64,000 nt of DNA from Amyloporia xantha (taxonomy: Eukaryota; Basidiomycota; Agaricomycetes; Polyporales; Adustoporiaceae): contig JAYKKR010000045.1 in NCBI GenBank assembly GCA_036971615.1, forward strand, positions 62,001 through 126,000, read 5' to 3'. This document shows positions 11,590 to 23,129 of the stretch, piece by piece. The translations under genes and the position numbers were made by a program. Below the pieces are notes generated by a model, which worked only from the letters and a program-made list of their open reading frames with translations, made no database searches and was not told the DNA's origin. Within the stretch, counting starts at the first letter, position 1; each line of letters starts with the position of its first letter.

Positions 11590-12660
11590 AAGGGTAGAGG
11601 GTAATAGGAATAGTAAAAAGGATTTCACTTCGTATAAGACATAATCAGTCAGAGGAGTATTTGGGCTCCACAGAAACACCAGTCACTCTACAGCCCAGAA
11701 TCTGCTGACAACTCCTGAAGAAATCAATCTGTACATGATAAAGGTATATATGTTGAAGAAGTGAGAATATGAACTAGGTGGTCCAGTACTCGGCATGACC
11801 AGAGGTAACAAAAGGAAGACAGGGTGACCCATTGCCACACTTCACAGATCTTAGCAGGTGCATCACTCGATACAAACCAGAATGGCACACTTCTGAACTA
11901 TATTCTGTGAAGTCACGCAACAGGCCAAAGCTGAGCATCCTTGAGTACATGGAGGACATTGAGGAGGGCAAATGGTGAAATTGACAGCAAGGCTGACTGC
12001 CAGCAAGACAGCCAGTACAGGTCACATGACAGTTCTCAGGATCACATGCCTTGTAAGCTACAGGACTGCTCCAACTGCGAGGCCAAAGTCGAAAAATCAG
12101 CTGCGGCCCAATAGAATTATGTCAGGCCAATAAAGCCAACAAGCTCAGACTCAGATTATGTAGAGGCTTGTGCTGATGTTAATTCCAAAGCAATGTCAAT
12201 TATTGCCCCATGAGCTCTCTAAGCTCAAGGCATAATGTCGTCACAAGCTTGAGGAAAAATGTCGGTGATATCGCAGGCTGATGCATTGATCAAGGTTCAC
12301 GTGCAATATTTGCCCAGTATAGGCACCGGATGTCTTCCAGATAAAGGACCACAGTGTTACTGTAAGCTCAAAACGCTCAACGTCACACCAACCTTGTCGC
12401 AACAATCTTAAAATTGTTGTCGCTAAATATTTGACACGCATCAGAAAACAATACAGGAAAAAGCTTTTATAGGTTTGGCAGTGTAGGATATGAGTGACTG
12501 AAGTGCGTACACTAGCATAACCAAAGTGGTGAAACATGAACACTCATGTAAGACCAATGTAAGACCAATACCCGAGCGAACGCAGTGCTATGCCAATGAA
12601 CGACACCTACGCTGCGCCTGACGTCCATCAACTCCCTACTCTTGAATACCCAGACTCGTG
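11590..12660. other. Element interior, no gene recognised
   Basis: Lies between the nested TIR element and the right terminal repeat. Only short frames; a minus frame at 12241-12543 has no recognisable motif. Confidence 0.4.
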
Positions 12661-12921
12661 TAAGGCTTGCAGCGATTGCTGAAGACTCAGAAAGCAGCCA
12701 AAGGCCTAAGTCGAGCTGTGTCAAGGATAGTGTATTGAGAGAGATACTACAATACTCACCTAAGTCGAGCTGTGTCAAGGATAGAGACCTACAGCTCGAC
12801 TCAGGAGCGAAGTACATGTGCGCTTACATAAGGATAGATGTCTCACGCTTATGGCGCACTCTACAGAGTCCATTGAACGAAATAAATGAATGAAAAGAAA
12901 CCGGGCAAACCACACTCAATA
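12661..12921 (-). repeat. Right terminal inverted repeat
   Basis: Reverse complement of 7457-7721. It ends in CACTCAATA directly against the LTR at 12922. Confidence 0.8.
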
Positions 12922-13089
12922 TGTATCCGGGCAGTGAGTGAGTAAGACATTGTCTTCTTACTCACGCGCCAGCGGCCTATAAAGGCATGCGGCAAACATA
13001 TGTAAATATACTATATGTCTATACAAGGAATAGTAGATATTTTAAAGGAAAGTAATATATTTATTATGTAACGGTTAAGACCCGTTACA
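12922..13089 (-). repeat. 3' LTR of gypsy B
   Basis: Ends TGTATCC and TTACA on the plus strand; contains cctataaagg, a TATA-like box. Three differences from the 5' LTR at 29975-30142, each T here and C there. Confidence 0.85.
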
Positions 13090-13103
13090 TCCCCCCCCAT
13101 CGG
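13090..13103 (-). other. Polypurine tract of gypsy B
   Basis: On the minus strand a GATGGGGGGGGA run lies directly upstream of the 3' LTR. This is where plus-strand DNA synthesis is primed in LTR retroelements, and it fixes the element's orientation as minus. Confidence 0.75.
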
Positions 13104-13349
13104 ACTTGTCATATGGGTCCAAAGGAGAGGCGACGGCGAGAGGCATGAAGGTGTCGTCAAAATAGAATATGGGAGTTGAATCCCTGACAGGTGAAGCTGT
13201 CTATTTTTTATCCACAGAGGGAGTTACATCCCAGGTAACGTCCACAATGAGACGTGGACCCACCACTCAGGTCAATGAGTAATACTTAGGCTTGCGACCA
13301 GCGCTGCCTGCGGCGGTGTGAAGGGATGTCGGAGACTGGCCCCCTGGGT

Positions 13350-15251
13350 TCAGTTCTCGTCCATCCGTTCAACCGGACCCGCTTCAGTGGGGTCTCCCTG
13401 AAGTGGGTTTTGTGGGCCCAGAGGGGTTACCTCTGGAGCCCTGACGGCGTTGCCACCATCGATGACCTGGGGGGGCGCAGGTGGCACGTTTCCGAGCAGC
13501 CCGCCCAGGAGCTGCCCCAGTGGGGTGACCGTAGCGGTCGATTCACTCTCCAGCGAACTGGGAGCCAAAGGGAATGGAGATTCATCCTCCGCCTTGTGAC
13601 CTTCGAGGAGGTTGCAAGAATGGCGGAAGAAGTTCTCGAGATACCTGACCCGCGAAGGGTGGATACCTCGATCTGCGTACCAATACGCAACGTCCGAGAG
13701 TGTTGCGTTGGCACCGCCGGTCGGTATGGGGCGGGGCAATTCCGTTGCCCCAATCGGGTACCCACCGACGTGGAGGATGTGCACATACAGTCCTCTTATC
13801 GAGAACAGTTGCTCAGTGACGGAGACCCAATGTCCCCGCCCTGCACCTGTCGGTGCTAGCTGACGAGCTAGCACCCACGCAAGGACATCCTCGCGCCTAG
13901 GGAGGCCGGAGGGCGTCCTTCGAACGGCTGGTGGGATCCGTTCTCGGTTCTGCATGTACCAGGCGAACCAGTCATCAACTGACGAGTCGCGCCTTGGTTG
14001 CGTCAGGCGAGGGGTGGCCTTCGACTTCTTCGAGGGCCCCTGCGTCGTCTGCGAATGAGTTGACCCCTCAACGGAGTCGGCCTTTCGTTTCGACCATCCA
14101 ACCTCAGTCGACCCTTGCGGGTTGGCTGGAGTGGGAGCGGCTGGTCCCACAACTGGTGGAGGGTTGCGAGTCGGGTCACACCATCTGGTGAGGAGAGCGT
14201 GCATCCCTTCCACTGCGCCAAGGCAGGGATCCTCATTCATTTGCAGAATGAGGTCCCGAATCCTGGCGTGCGCTCCGCCATGCATGACGGATGCTTCCCT
14301 CATCAGGTGTGACGCGTCCTGGTGAGAACACGGCACAAATCCTGACCAGGGCCCCACTAGAAACAGATTTGTGTTCCTAGGGAGCGGGAACCCCGCCGGC
14401 CACCCTGTGGGCGCCGGGGACTCCCCATGCATTGTGTCGGATGCTCGCGGCATGCGACGAGCACCCGACGCTGCCGATGTCCCCGCTTGGGAGGCGTTGG
14501 GCAGCCCATGGGTTGAGACACGGTGCCGCGCTCTGTTGAGGCGGCGGTGTTCCTCGCCGTGGTTCACCTTGGACGACTCCTCCTCCCAGTCGTCGAGGTC
14601 GTCCTCATTGTAGATGTTGGTCGGCCGACTTTGCGTCGAACGACCTGCCTGAGCTGCCTCATGCGCGAGCAGCTCAGTGTTCTGGGGTTGGGGCTGCGTC
14701 CTGGGTGCAGCCTTCGCCTTACCGGCAGGTCGCGCTCCCGTTGGGGGCGGCAATCCTCTCGGTACTTCAAGAGCAACATCGGCGACTGCTGTCGCCGCAT
14801 TGTGTTGCTCCTGGGTGAAGCGGTCTAACTGCTCGCGAGCTTCCTCTCGCTCGCGATGGTACCGCTTGTCGAGAGCCTCGGAGGCCTTCAGCTCGCTCTC
14901 CATTCGCAAGCCAAAGTCCCGAGCGTCGTCTCGCTCCTCTAGGATGCGCTCTCGCTGATGGTGCAACACGTTTGCATAGTTAAATGCATCACGCCGTTGG
15001 TCCGTCAACGATTGCACCTGCAGCCTCAGATCCGCTACGACCTGGGCCAGGTCCCCACCCCCTCCTGCATTTGGCAGGCCCAGGTGCGCTCGGAGTAGGC
15101 TGCACAAGCCCTCCAAGGTCGCATCATGGGTGTGCGCAAATAGCGGCTCCTGTGCGCGTCCCTGTGTGACGGACACCACGCAAGAGGTGCAGAGGATATA
15201 CGCAATGTTATTCCATTCCACCTTTGGAACGCGAGATCCGAATCCTTTCAT
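13350..15251 (-). CDS. Intact 633-residue ORF, unknown function
   Basis: A single uninterrupted frame with an ATG at 15249-15251. Residues about 68-160 are rich in charged heptads and look like a long coiled coil. Residues about 160-420 are low-complexity, with acidic and Pro/Gly/Ala-rich runs. Basic clusters (KRK, KKSK) near 390-420 resemble nuclear localisation signals. A compact C-terminal region begins with DDWFAWYMQNRERIPPAV and includes WVSVTEQLF and WYADRGIHPSRVRYLENFF; it looks like a folded domain. I do not recognise a function. It lies between integrase and the polypurine tract of gypsy B on the same strand, the place of an accessory or env-like gene, but no signal peptide or membrane segment is evident. 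It has no premature stop although its neighbours have many. Confidence 0.65.
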   Translation of the reverse strand: MKGFGSRVPKVEWNNIAYILCTSCVVSVTQGRAQEPLFAHTHDATLEGLCSLLRAHLGLPNAGGGGDLAQVVADLRLQVQSLTDQRRDAFNYANVLHHQRERILEERDDARDFGLRMESELKASEALDKRYHREREEAREQLDRFTQEQHNAATAVADVALEVPRGLPPPTGARPAGKAKAAPRTQPQPQNTELLAHEAAQAGRSTQSRPTNIYNEDDLDDWEEESSKVNHGEEHRRLNRARHRVSTHGLPNASQAGTSAASGARRMPRASDTMHGESPAPTGWPAGFPLPRNTNLFLVGPWSGFVPCSHQDASHLMREASVMHGGAHARIRDLILQMNEDPCLGAVEGMHALLTRWCDPTRNPPPVVGPAAPTPANPQGSTEVGWSKRKADSVEGSTHSQTTQGPSKKSKATPRLTQPRRDSSVDDWFAWYMQNRERIPPAVRRTPSGLPRREDVLAWVLARQLAPTGAGRGHWVSVTEQLFSIRGLYVHILHVGGYPIGATELPRPIPTGGANATLSDVAYWYADRGIHPSRVRYLENFFRHSCNLLEGHKAEDESPFPLAPSSLESESTATVTPLGQLLGGLLGNVPPAPPQVIDGGNAVRAPEVTPLGPQNPLQGDPTEAGPVERMDEN

Positions 15252-15732
15252 TTCTCGTAGTTCGCGGTCGCTATTGCTTTTGTCTGATTAGATAATCCCG
15301 TACACGTGACATGTATCCTACGTAGCGCGCTTCAGCCCAAGTTGGGCATTCATTATTACTACTACTTCAGAACCTCCTATCTGTGTGCTCAAGCCACCCG
15401 GAATCGAGGTCTTGGACACCTCCTCGCGCTAGGAGCGCTAGGAACACACAACCAGCCGGACACGCGGATGCCTAGCCAGAGCGGTCGCGTCATCCGAACT
15501 CCAAGACTCGGCCGCTACGTGTCACTTGGACGGTCGCCGTCCAGTGATATTCAGCCGACGCCGGACTCCTGTCGAGTCCACCAATCTCGAACTCTACAGT
15601 TTGAGGTACTGCCTGAGCTTACCAGGAGAACCGCCAACCGCGAGTTCTTACACTGGTGGAAGTTCAGGGGAGGTAGTCCACCTCTAAACTGTAGTACGTT
15701 CATAGATCATTCACTCTCGATACACATCGAAG
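15252..15732. other. Leader region of the plus-strand retroelement, LTR not defined
   Basis: No strong gene. It lies between the 633-residue ORF and the first ATG of the plus-strand gag and may hold that element's LTR and leader. No second copy is present to define LTR ends. Confidence 0.35.
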
Positions 15733-18700
15733 ATGCCTCCCGACTCGACTATTTGAACTCCGGAGGACTCTTCGAACCAGACAGCTAGAGAGGCGTCGAC
15801 GGATACAACACGCCCGCCTCTCCCTGGCCTCACTCGCCTGTGCCCAATTGCCCCTTCCGCCTCACCGCCGCTCCTCGCGCCACACTTGGCGCACCTCGTA
15901 GGACTTCCTAAAACTGCCCAGTCTTCCACGTTGTCTGGACCTTCCCCGGTTGGATCCACCCCGGTTTTGGTAGGATCGGACGACTTAGGAGAACAAGGTC
16001 GATGGGGACCGGCCTTAGCTGAATCCACCCCCATTCGCCTGGGAGATAGCCCCTATTGTTACTCTTTCGGGACCAACACCCCTTTCTTCGAAGCTGGAGA
16101 ATGGGGGGTGAGCGCTCCACGCTTCCCCAACTTCCCCGGTGCCTTTCAGACGGCGTCCCACGGACCCAACTTCTCTAGGGAAGACCTCGAAAGACCCAGA
16201 GATCCTGTCCTAGGGACTTCGGGCCCGGCTGCCGGCGACTCAAGCGGATCACCCCCGACGGCTCCTCCTACTTCCCCTCTCGGATCTCCTGGAGCAGCAG
16301 AAGAAGGACCCAATGCAGCCCAGACATCGGCGCCTCCTGTTAACCCCGCGACACTCAATTCGATCGCGACTCCACGCCGTTCTTCTTGAGCCCCGAGTGT
16401 ACATTTGGCGTTTTCGAACATGTCAGCCAAATCTCGAGCTAGCCGACGGTCTCGCACTTCTCAAACCTCGATCCGCGAAGCCGCTAACGCCCCTCTAGAA
16501 CGACACACAGTTCGAGCCCTGTGTGACGCGCGGGGCTACCTCCTCGAGTCCCTCCGAGACAAGGAATCATCGTTAGAAATCATCGCCGAACTTGCGGAAC
16601 CTGATAGAAGAGGAAAGTACCGTAGCGTGGCGGACGAAGCCCACGACTTTCTCCTCAAAGAATTCTCCGAGGGACACGTCTTCGATGCTGGTGACGCGGC
16701 CGGTAGCAAAAGAAGATTCCGACTGCCGGCTGCCATTCTACAGCGGATCTACTACCTGGCGGACGGGCTGGAACGCGCGGTGAAAGCCATGCTGCGGCTC
16801 GATTCGTTGGTGAAATCCTGGGAGTTCGACCACCACGACCAACTCCTTTCTATCCTCAAGGGTTGCGAATCCAAAAGCTTGCTTTGCGACGCCTTCCAGC
16901 TAATGCAGCTTGGAGCGAGCAAAGCCTTGGAAATCGTCTGCCAACGGAACGACCTCCACTGTGGCCACCCGATGACTAAGTCCATCCCTTCTACGGCTTC
17001 CGATTTTTATAGCGAAGCTGGGGAAGTTTCGATCACGGCTCGGCGACGCCTGGACCAATGGCTGATCAGACCCGACGTCGCGCCCATTCTCACGTCCCAG
17101 TACTGCCAAATCATCGAACGACGCGTGACGGGGACAGCCACCTCGAACAAACCCATCCCCGCAGAGCTTCGGGAAGTACCTCCTCACCCCGGATTACGAT
17201 TTCAAGCTCGGGGCATCTCTCAACTCATCACGGATTCAATGATGCGAGTACTGGCGGAATACCCGGCGGAGGACTCGTCTATGAATGAAGTCGAGCAATT
17301 AACCAAGCCTAACCTTTCAAGCGGCGAGGTCGCCTCGCCCGCTCACATCCAAGAAGTTCGAGCGCCCTCATCCGGCGGACTCAGCTATATCGAGGTCCCT
17401 GAAGCTCCTATCACGTTGGATCCGGCCACTCTCCCGTTGCCTCCGTCCCCCGACCCGTCGGCCGATGTGAGCGCGGACACCGCGTCTCGTCATCCTCAAC
17501 CTCCAGAGCTTCCGCCACCGAATGTTACGCTACGACCTAGCTATACGCCTCGTTCTAGTTTCGGCAATCCAGAATTCTCCTTGCCTTCTCCTGACCCTCG
17601 GAATCGCCTCGTGGGATCTAGGAAACCGAATTTGGTTGGAACCGAACCTAAGACTGCTAAAGGTGGGACCCCCTATTCCCTTCCTACTACGACGACGGGG
17701 CCCCCTCGTCGTGTTACCTTTGGCGGAGTCAGAACCTTAGATGTTACGGACGCTGACCTTTCACAGAACAAGGATAAAACCCCTGGAAGAGCTCCGCCAC
17801 CAGAGGCTCGCTCTTCAGATTCTCAACGGTCATCAGGTCCCTTACCCCGAGGAATCTCGGCCGCCATACCTGCCACTTACGCTTACGAATCCATCAGGAA
17901 TCTAGTCTATCCAACGGCGCGCCGTGAACCTCCTCGATCGCCCGACCGCGAAGCGCCTACCGAAGCAAACAGGGTGTTTGATAGCCGAGCCCCTGACGCA
18001 AACGTCGAGGACCAGTGCACGAGAGAACCTCCGCGACCTCCGACTCGGGAATCTACGTCCATCCCGTTCTGTGCCCCTTACAGGCCGGCACTGCCCCCGA
18101 TCCCTCCTAGGAGCGATGCCGCTCCGTCAGCATCTAGGTACTTCCAGACTAACGCCTCGCGGAATTCGACCACTTACACGTACGCGCCTGCCAACCAACC
18201 TTTCGATCCCCCGGATCCAGGTTCATCCGATGGGTCAGTCAACGGCTACGGTCGTCCGCCGCCTCCTCCCCCGCCACCGAGGCCGCCTCGAGGCAACGGA
18301 GGAGGTCCTCCGGGAAATGACCCCCCAGACACCGCTGTCACAGTGCAAGGCCCTCAGAATCTGCCTACTATAGTAATCAATCATTTCCCGTCTCCGCGCG
18401 AACAGAATCCACGTCTCGACTTGAAATATTCCAAGGATTCCATCCCGGAATGGGACGGGGAGCTGGGCTCTATCCTAGCTTACATTTGAGATATGAACAT
18501 ACTCGCAGACCTGGGACCCCACATGTCTTGAGGTATAGCCGTTATAGCCCCTACTCGATTCACCCAAGGCGCCAAGTGATGGTGGAATCTGTTGGACATG
18601 GAAATACGGCTAGCCTATCTTACCGACTGGCCCGCGTTGCTCGAAGGCATTCGATTGCATTTCTTCACACGCAAGTTTCAGCGCAAACTCTGTTCGATTT

Positions 18701-20789
18701 ACGAGGTACAGCGGTTCCGTCAGCCGGGTCATAGCAGCGAATCTCCTCTCGACTTCGTGGAACGCTGCCTGCTTTATCACCGCCACGTGTCCACTGCCGT
18801 GGATCATGCCACTGACGAAATCATGGCCGTATTACAGAACGCCCCACCTACTTGGGCCACGGTGTTGTCTGCCGACAGTATACAGACCATCGCTGCCTTC
18901 CTATCCGAAGTACAGGACAAGACGGACCAACTTATCGCTTTCGCCGCTCTCGACTCCGCCACCCACCACGTCACTAAGGACGGAAACGAGGACTCAAAAC
19001 AACGAACTCGACCGTTCCACCGGCGAGCATACGCCGTGGAAGGAGATGGCGATCCGGAATCCGACTCGGATGCTTTAGTGGATCGTTTCACCGCTCTCGA
19101 TATTGGGTCCTGGTCCGTTTCCGATGAGGTCACGGGAGGTGAAGCCGAAGCTTTAGCCGTTACCAACTCGAACGCTCCCCGAAAGACCGAGAACCGCACT
19201 CGCTCCTCTGCTCGCAAACCACCGCCTGGGGGATACACTTACCCTGCTAATAACTCCGTCGTCAGTAAAGTGCCGCCTCCGGGACCCTGTCGCGTTTGCG
19301 GTAGTCCCAAGCACTGGGACCGGGAATGCCCTCACTGGAATGAGTACCAAGTCCGCAGGTCTGCCAATGCCATCTCTGCTGAACATGACACGGACCCTTC
19401 GGAGAATAAAGATTACGATAGAGCTTTCGTAGTGTACGTTCGTAGTCAAAATGAATCCCTTTGGTCTGTTTCGTGGATGGTCTCCCGTCAGATTGAAGGC
19501 GAGATCCTACGAGTCGGCGCTGAGCAACGTAGATCTTCGTTTCAAGCTACTTGCGAGGAAGTCCCCGACCACGATAGTGTAATTGTAGCTAACCTCCCAT
19601 TGGACAGTCCACATACCATCCTCTGTCCCGGGGACGAGGAGGAAGAAATAGAGCGAGATAGCCTCGCTGATCGTTTAGCGGAAGCTCTCGCAGCAGACAG
19701 ATCGGTCGGTTTCGAGACGGAGTATCCTCCCGCCGACGCCTTCGCGGCGTCCGCCTCTAAGAAGGAAGGGAGTGAAACCCCTTCCGTGGAAAACACTTTG
19801 CCTCCTCCTACGCCTCCTAAGGTGATCCCTCTGCGAAGAGTCCGCGATCCACCCTCAGGCCATTCTACGGTCGGAATCTCCGCGTTGTCCTTCCAAGCTC
19901 GGTTCGGGAGCTTGTCCAATCCGGAAGTGATCTGCCGAGCAGATTCTGGGGCCGACATTTTGTTGGTATCGAAAGAATATCTAGAATCGCTCCCGCCGTC
20001 CTTCCGGCCCACCGTGCAACAAGGTCTCCGCATGAACCTCTTCCAACTTACGAATGGATTCAAGATCACGGAATATGTCAGTGCCCCTATATACGTGGAG
20101 ACGCTGGAAGGAGACTATCTGGAGCTTCTAACTGAATGCTACATGGTTCCTGGGATGACTTCCCCGTTACTTCTCAGTGAGGATTTTCACGTTAATTACG
20201 AACTAAGTGTATTACGCAGCGTGCAAGAAGGCTCTACCATCCAAGTCGGAAGGACAGGCTACTCTATACCTGCTCGCTCCTCCACCCCTAAGGAACAGCC
20301 CAATCTACGAGTTTACGGCCAAGGGGCCGAAGCTAGCTACGTACGAGCAAAATCGCATAGAAGGAATCAAGCACAGAAGCGACGCGCTCGTGCTAAAACC
20401 GAACGACCTATCACATGAGCCGCGAAGGACGTCCACATTTCTCCTCATTTGTGCTCTCCTGTCCCTCTAGACGTTTCGTTCGCCCGGAGTCCAGAGTGGT
20501 TTATAGAGAAGATGGTGTTAGGACAACCGGACGGCACCTTTCTACTATCCACTCCCACTCTTGTGGACAAGGACCACGCCTTTATCCCTATCACGAATCC
20601 TACAGATCGTCCCTACATCGTCCGACGGGGTGAACCCTTGGGCGAGCTGCAAGTACCCGACAAGTGGTTTTCCGCTCCGTCCCCGGAGTTGGTCGCTCAC
20701 GCTAGTGCTGTACAGTCGTACATACACGGACAACTGGATACGGAGTCTCGGAACCCATCACAAGCTCCCACAGACCAAGGCCCCGAGGC
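15733..20789 (+). pseudogene. gag: gypsy C gag-protease, broken only by TGA stops
   Basis: From ATG 15733 one frame runs about 5 kb. It contains a helical N-terminal region (16420-17280), a long Pro/Ser-rich linker (17300-18400), a capsid-like region (18430-18800, with ILADLGPHMS, VIAPTRFTQGAK and HFFTRKFQRKLCSIYEVQRF), a zinc knuckle CRVCGSPKHWDREC (about 19288-19330), and an aspartic protease with RADSGADILLVS (about 19935-19970). The frame is broken only by TGA codons, at about 15754, 16387, 18487, 18529, 18577 and 20416, with no frameshift seen. It ends at 20790 where the palindrome begins, between protease and the expected RT. It is a different family from gypsy B: it has its own gag and protease. 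Confidence 0.75.
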
Positions 20790-23129
20790 CACCTGTGGTA
20801 TCCAAAGTTGTACAACAATTACCCAGGTACCTGGGCTTAGCTCTGTGCACAACTTGGCCAGGGTTTTACAAGGCTTGTAATACAACTGGGCCTGCTGATT
20901 GACAATCCACAAACCTGCCTAGCCTTTGTACAATGTTAACCTGGTTTGTAAATCCGCATTTTTGACAATTTCAGTTAAATACTGGGCAAGCTTGTAGTAA
21001 ATATAATCATATATTTCTGCTGTACAGGTCATATATCATTATATATCATTAAAATCCGCTTATTTCTGCCAATCCAAATATGGTAGTATCCAATACAGGG
21101 TTGTTATATATCATTAGAATCCGCTTGAATGGGTCATTCCAAATATGGTAATAGCCAGTATATACACCATTAGAATTCGTTTGAATGGGCCATTCCAAAT
21201 ATGGTAATATTCAATCAGGATTGTTATATATCATTGGGATCCATTTGAATGGTGCAATACAAATATGCAATAAAATGTAGGGGTATTGTATACCATTAGA
21301 AAGCATTTGAATGGGTCATTCCCAATATGGTAATGGTCCATTTGGGGCTGGCACATCAATAATGATGATTTCGGGGGTGGTTAGATTTTCATATTGTCGT
21401 GTTTGAATCAGTATTTTGCATTTTCTGGCTTAATCGGGCAAGCTAGGGATCTGAAAAAATTTATCTGGGATCCTTGGATGATGCTCTACGACTTTCATCT
21501 ATACCATATATGGTAATATTTCCTTTTTTGGAAAGTGTCGGTAGTGCTCACGGGGCTATACAGCAGGGGAATATCAATGAGAATGTGTATCAGAAGTGGT
21601 ATAATGTAGTGCAGCATGTGGTGTGAATGGCCAGTGAACAGTCGGAGACGGCTTTGGAACACACATGTTCACACATCTCATCGCTTTTGCTATTTGACAA
21701 TCAGCGAGTCAGTGCACACCATGCACTGCTGATGTTTGAGGTAGATAGTATATGCACACAGTCAATCACTTGACTGATGAGTGCATTCAACAGTCACTCA
21801 TATCCAGTAATTAGTTATTGGCAGTTGGCAGTCAGTCAGCCAGCCAGCCAGCCAGTCAATGAGTCAGTCAGTCATAAGTGCGCACTCAGTCACTTTGTCT
21901 GCAACTGGCAGTGGAGATGAACCTGATGAAGTTCAAACACAAGTCTGTACACAAATACACATCTGTTCACACATATTGACAATGACTTGGTCAATAACAT
22001 AAGTGACTTTTGACCTGAGATCACAGTGACTGAGTGCGCACTTATGACTGACTGACTCATTGACTGGCTGGCTGGCTGGCTGACTGACTGCCAACTGCCA
22101 ATAACTAATTACTGGATATGAGTGACTGTTGAATGCACTCATCAGTCAAGTGATTGACTGTGTGCATATACTATCTACCTCAAACATCAGCAGTGCATGG
22201 TGTGCACTGACTCGCTGATTGTCAAATAGCAAAAGCGATGAGATGTGTGAACATGTGTGTTCCAAAGCCGTCTCCGACTGTTCACTGGCCATTCACACCA
22301 CATGCTGCACTACATTATACCACTTCTGATACACATTCTCATTGATATTCCCCTGCTGTATAGCCCCGTGAGCACTACCGACACTTTCCAAAAAAGGAAA
22401 TATTACCATATATGGTATAGATGAAAGTCGTAGAGCATCATCCAAGGATCCCAGATAAATTTTTTCAGATCCCTAGCTTGCCCGATTAAGCCAGAAAATG
22501 CAAAATACTGATTCAAACACGACAATATGAAAATCTAACCACCCCCGAAATCATCATTATTGATGTGCCAGCCCCAAATGGACCATTACCATATTGGGAA
22601 TGACCCATTCAAATGCTTTCTAATGGTATACAATACCCCTACATTTTATTGCATATTTGTATTGCACCATTCAAATGGATCCCAATGATATATAACAATC
22701 CTGATTGAATATTACCATATTTGGAATGGCCCATTCAAACGAATTCTAATGGTGTATATACTGGCTATTACCATATTTGGAATGACCCATTCAAGCGGAT
22801 TCTAATGATATATAACAACCCTGTATTGGATACTACCATATTTGGATTGGCAGAAATAAGCGGATTTTAATGATATATAATGATATATGACCTGTACAGC
22901 AGAAATATATGATTATATTTACTACAAGCTTGCCCAGTATTTAACTGAAATTGTCAAAAATGCGGATTTACAAACCAGGTTAACATTGTACAAAGGCTAG
23001 GCAGGTTTGTGGATTGTCAATCAGCAGGCCCAGTTGTATTACAAGCCTTGTAAAACCCTGGCCAAGTTGTGCACAGAGCTAAGCCCAGGTACCTGGGCAA
23101 TTGTTGTACAACTTTGGATACCACAGGTG
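20790..23129. repeat. 2.3-kb near-perfect palindrome
   Basis: Arms of 1105 bp (20790-21894 and 22025-23129) are reverse complements with no length difference, and identical wherever I compared them; the spacer is 130 bp. Arms include repeated units of ttatatatcattagaatccg and a cagtcagccagccagcc run. No coding frame. Part of each arm (about 21390-21540) resembles the interior of the TIR element at 36451-37784, so this is probably a TIR element with very long arms. Left flank is gypsy C, right flank is gypsy B; no target duplication is visible. Confidence 0.85.

Larger units (their letters stand above)
7457..12921 (+). mobile_element. TIR element with decayed transposon-type gene
   Basis: Two inverted repeats of about 260 bp (7457-7721 and 12661-12921) with outer ends TATTGAGTGTGG bound a 5.5-kb segment. 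Each repeat contains two tandem copies of a motif including ccttgacacagctcgactt. The interior holds a decayed gene on the plus strand (about 7840-10400) and a nested 1-kb TIR element. The right end abuts the LTR at 12922, so the target duplication cannot be read. Superfamily unknown; a CACTA/Plavaka relation is a guess from the gene. Confidence 0.6.

Noticed and set aside
13326..13859. Plus-strand frame of 177 residues and other plus frames up to 15169
   Set aside because: Antisense shadows of the intact minus-strand ORF 13350-15251.
15733..20789. TGA read as an amino acid or programmed readthrough
   Set aside because: Stops are scattered in regular domains, and the unrelated gypsy B shows the same bias; CpG decay is simpler.
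21830..22090. cagc/cagt simple repeats as a regulatory site
   Set aside because: Part of both palindrome arms; no independent evidence of function.
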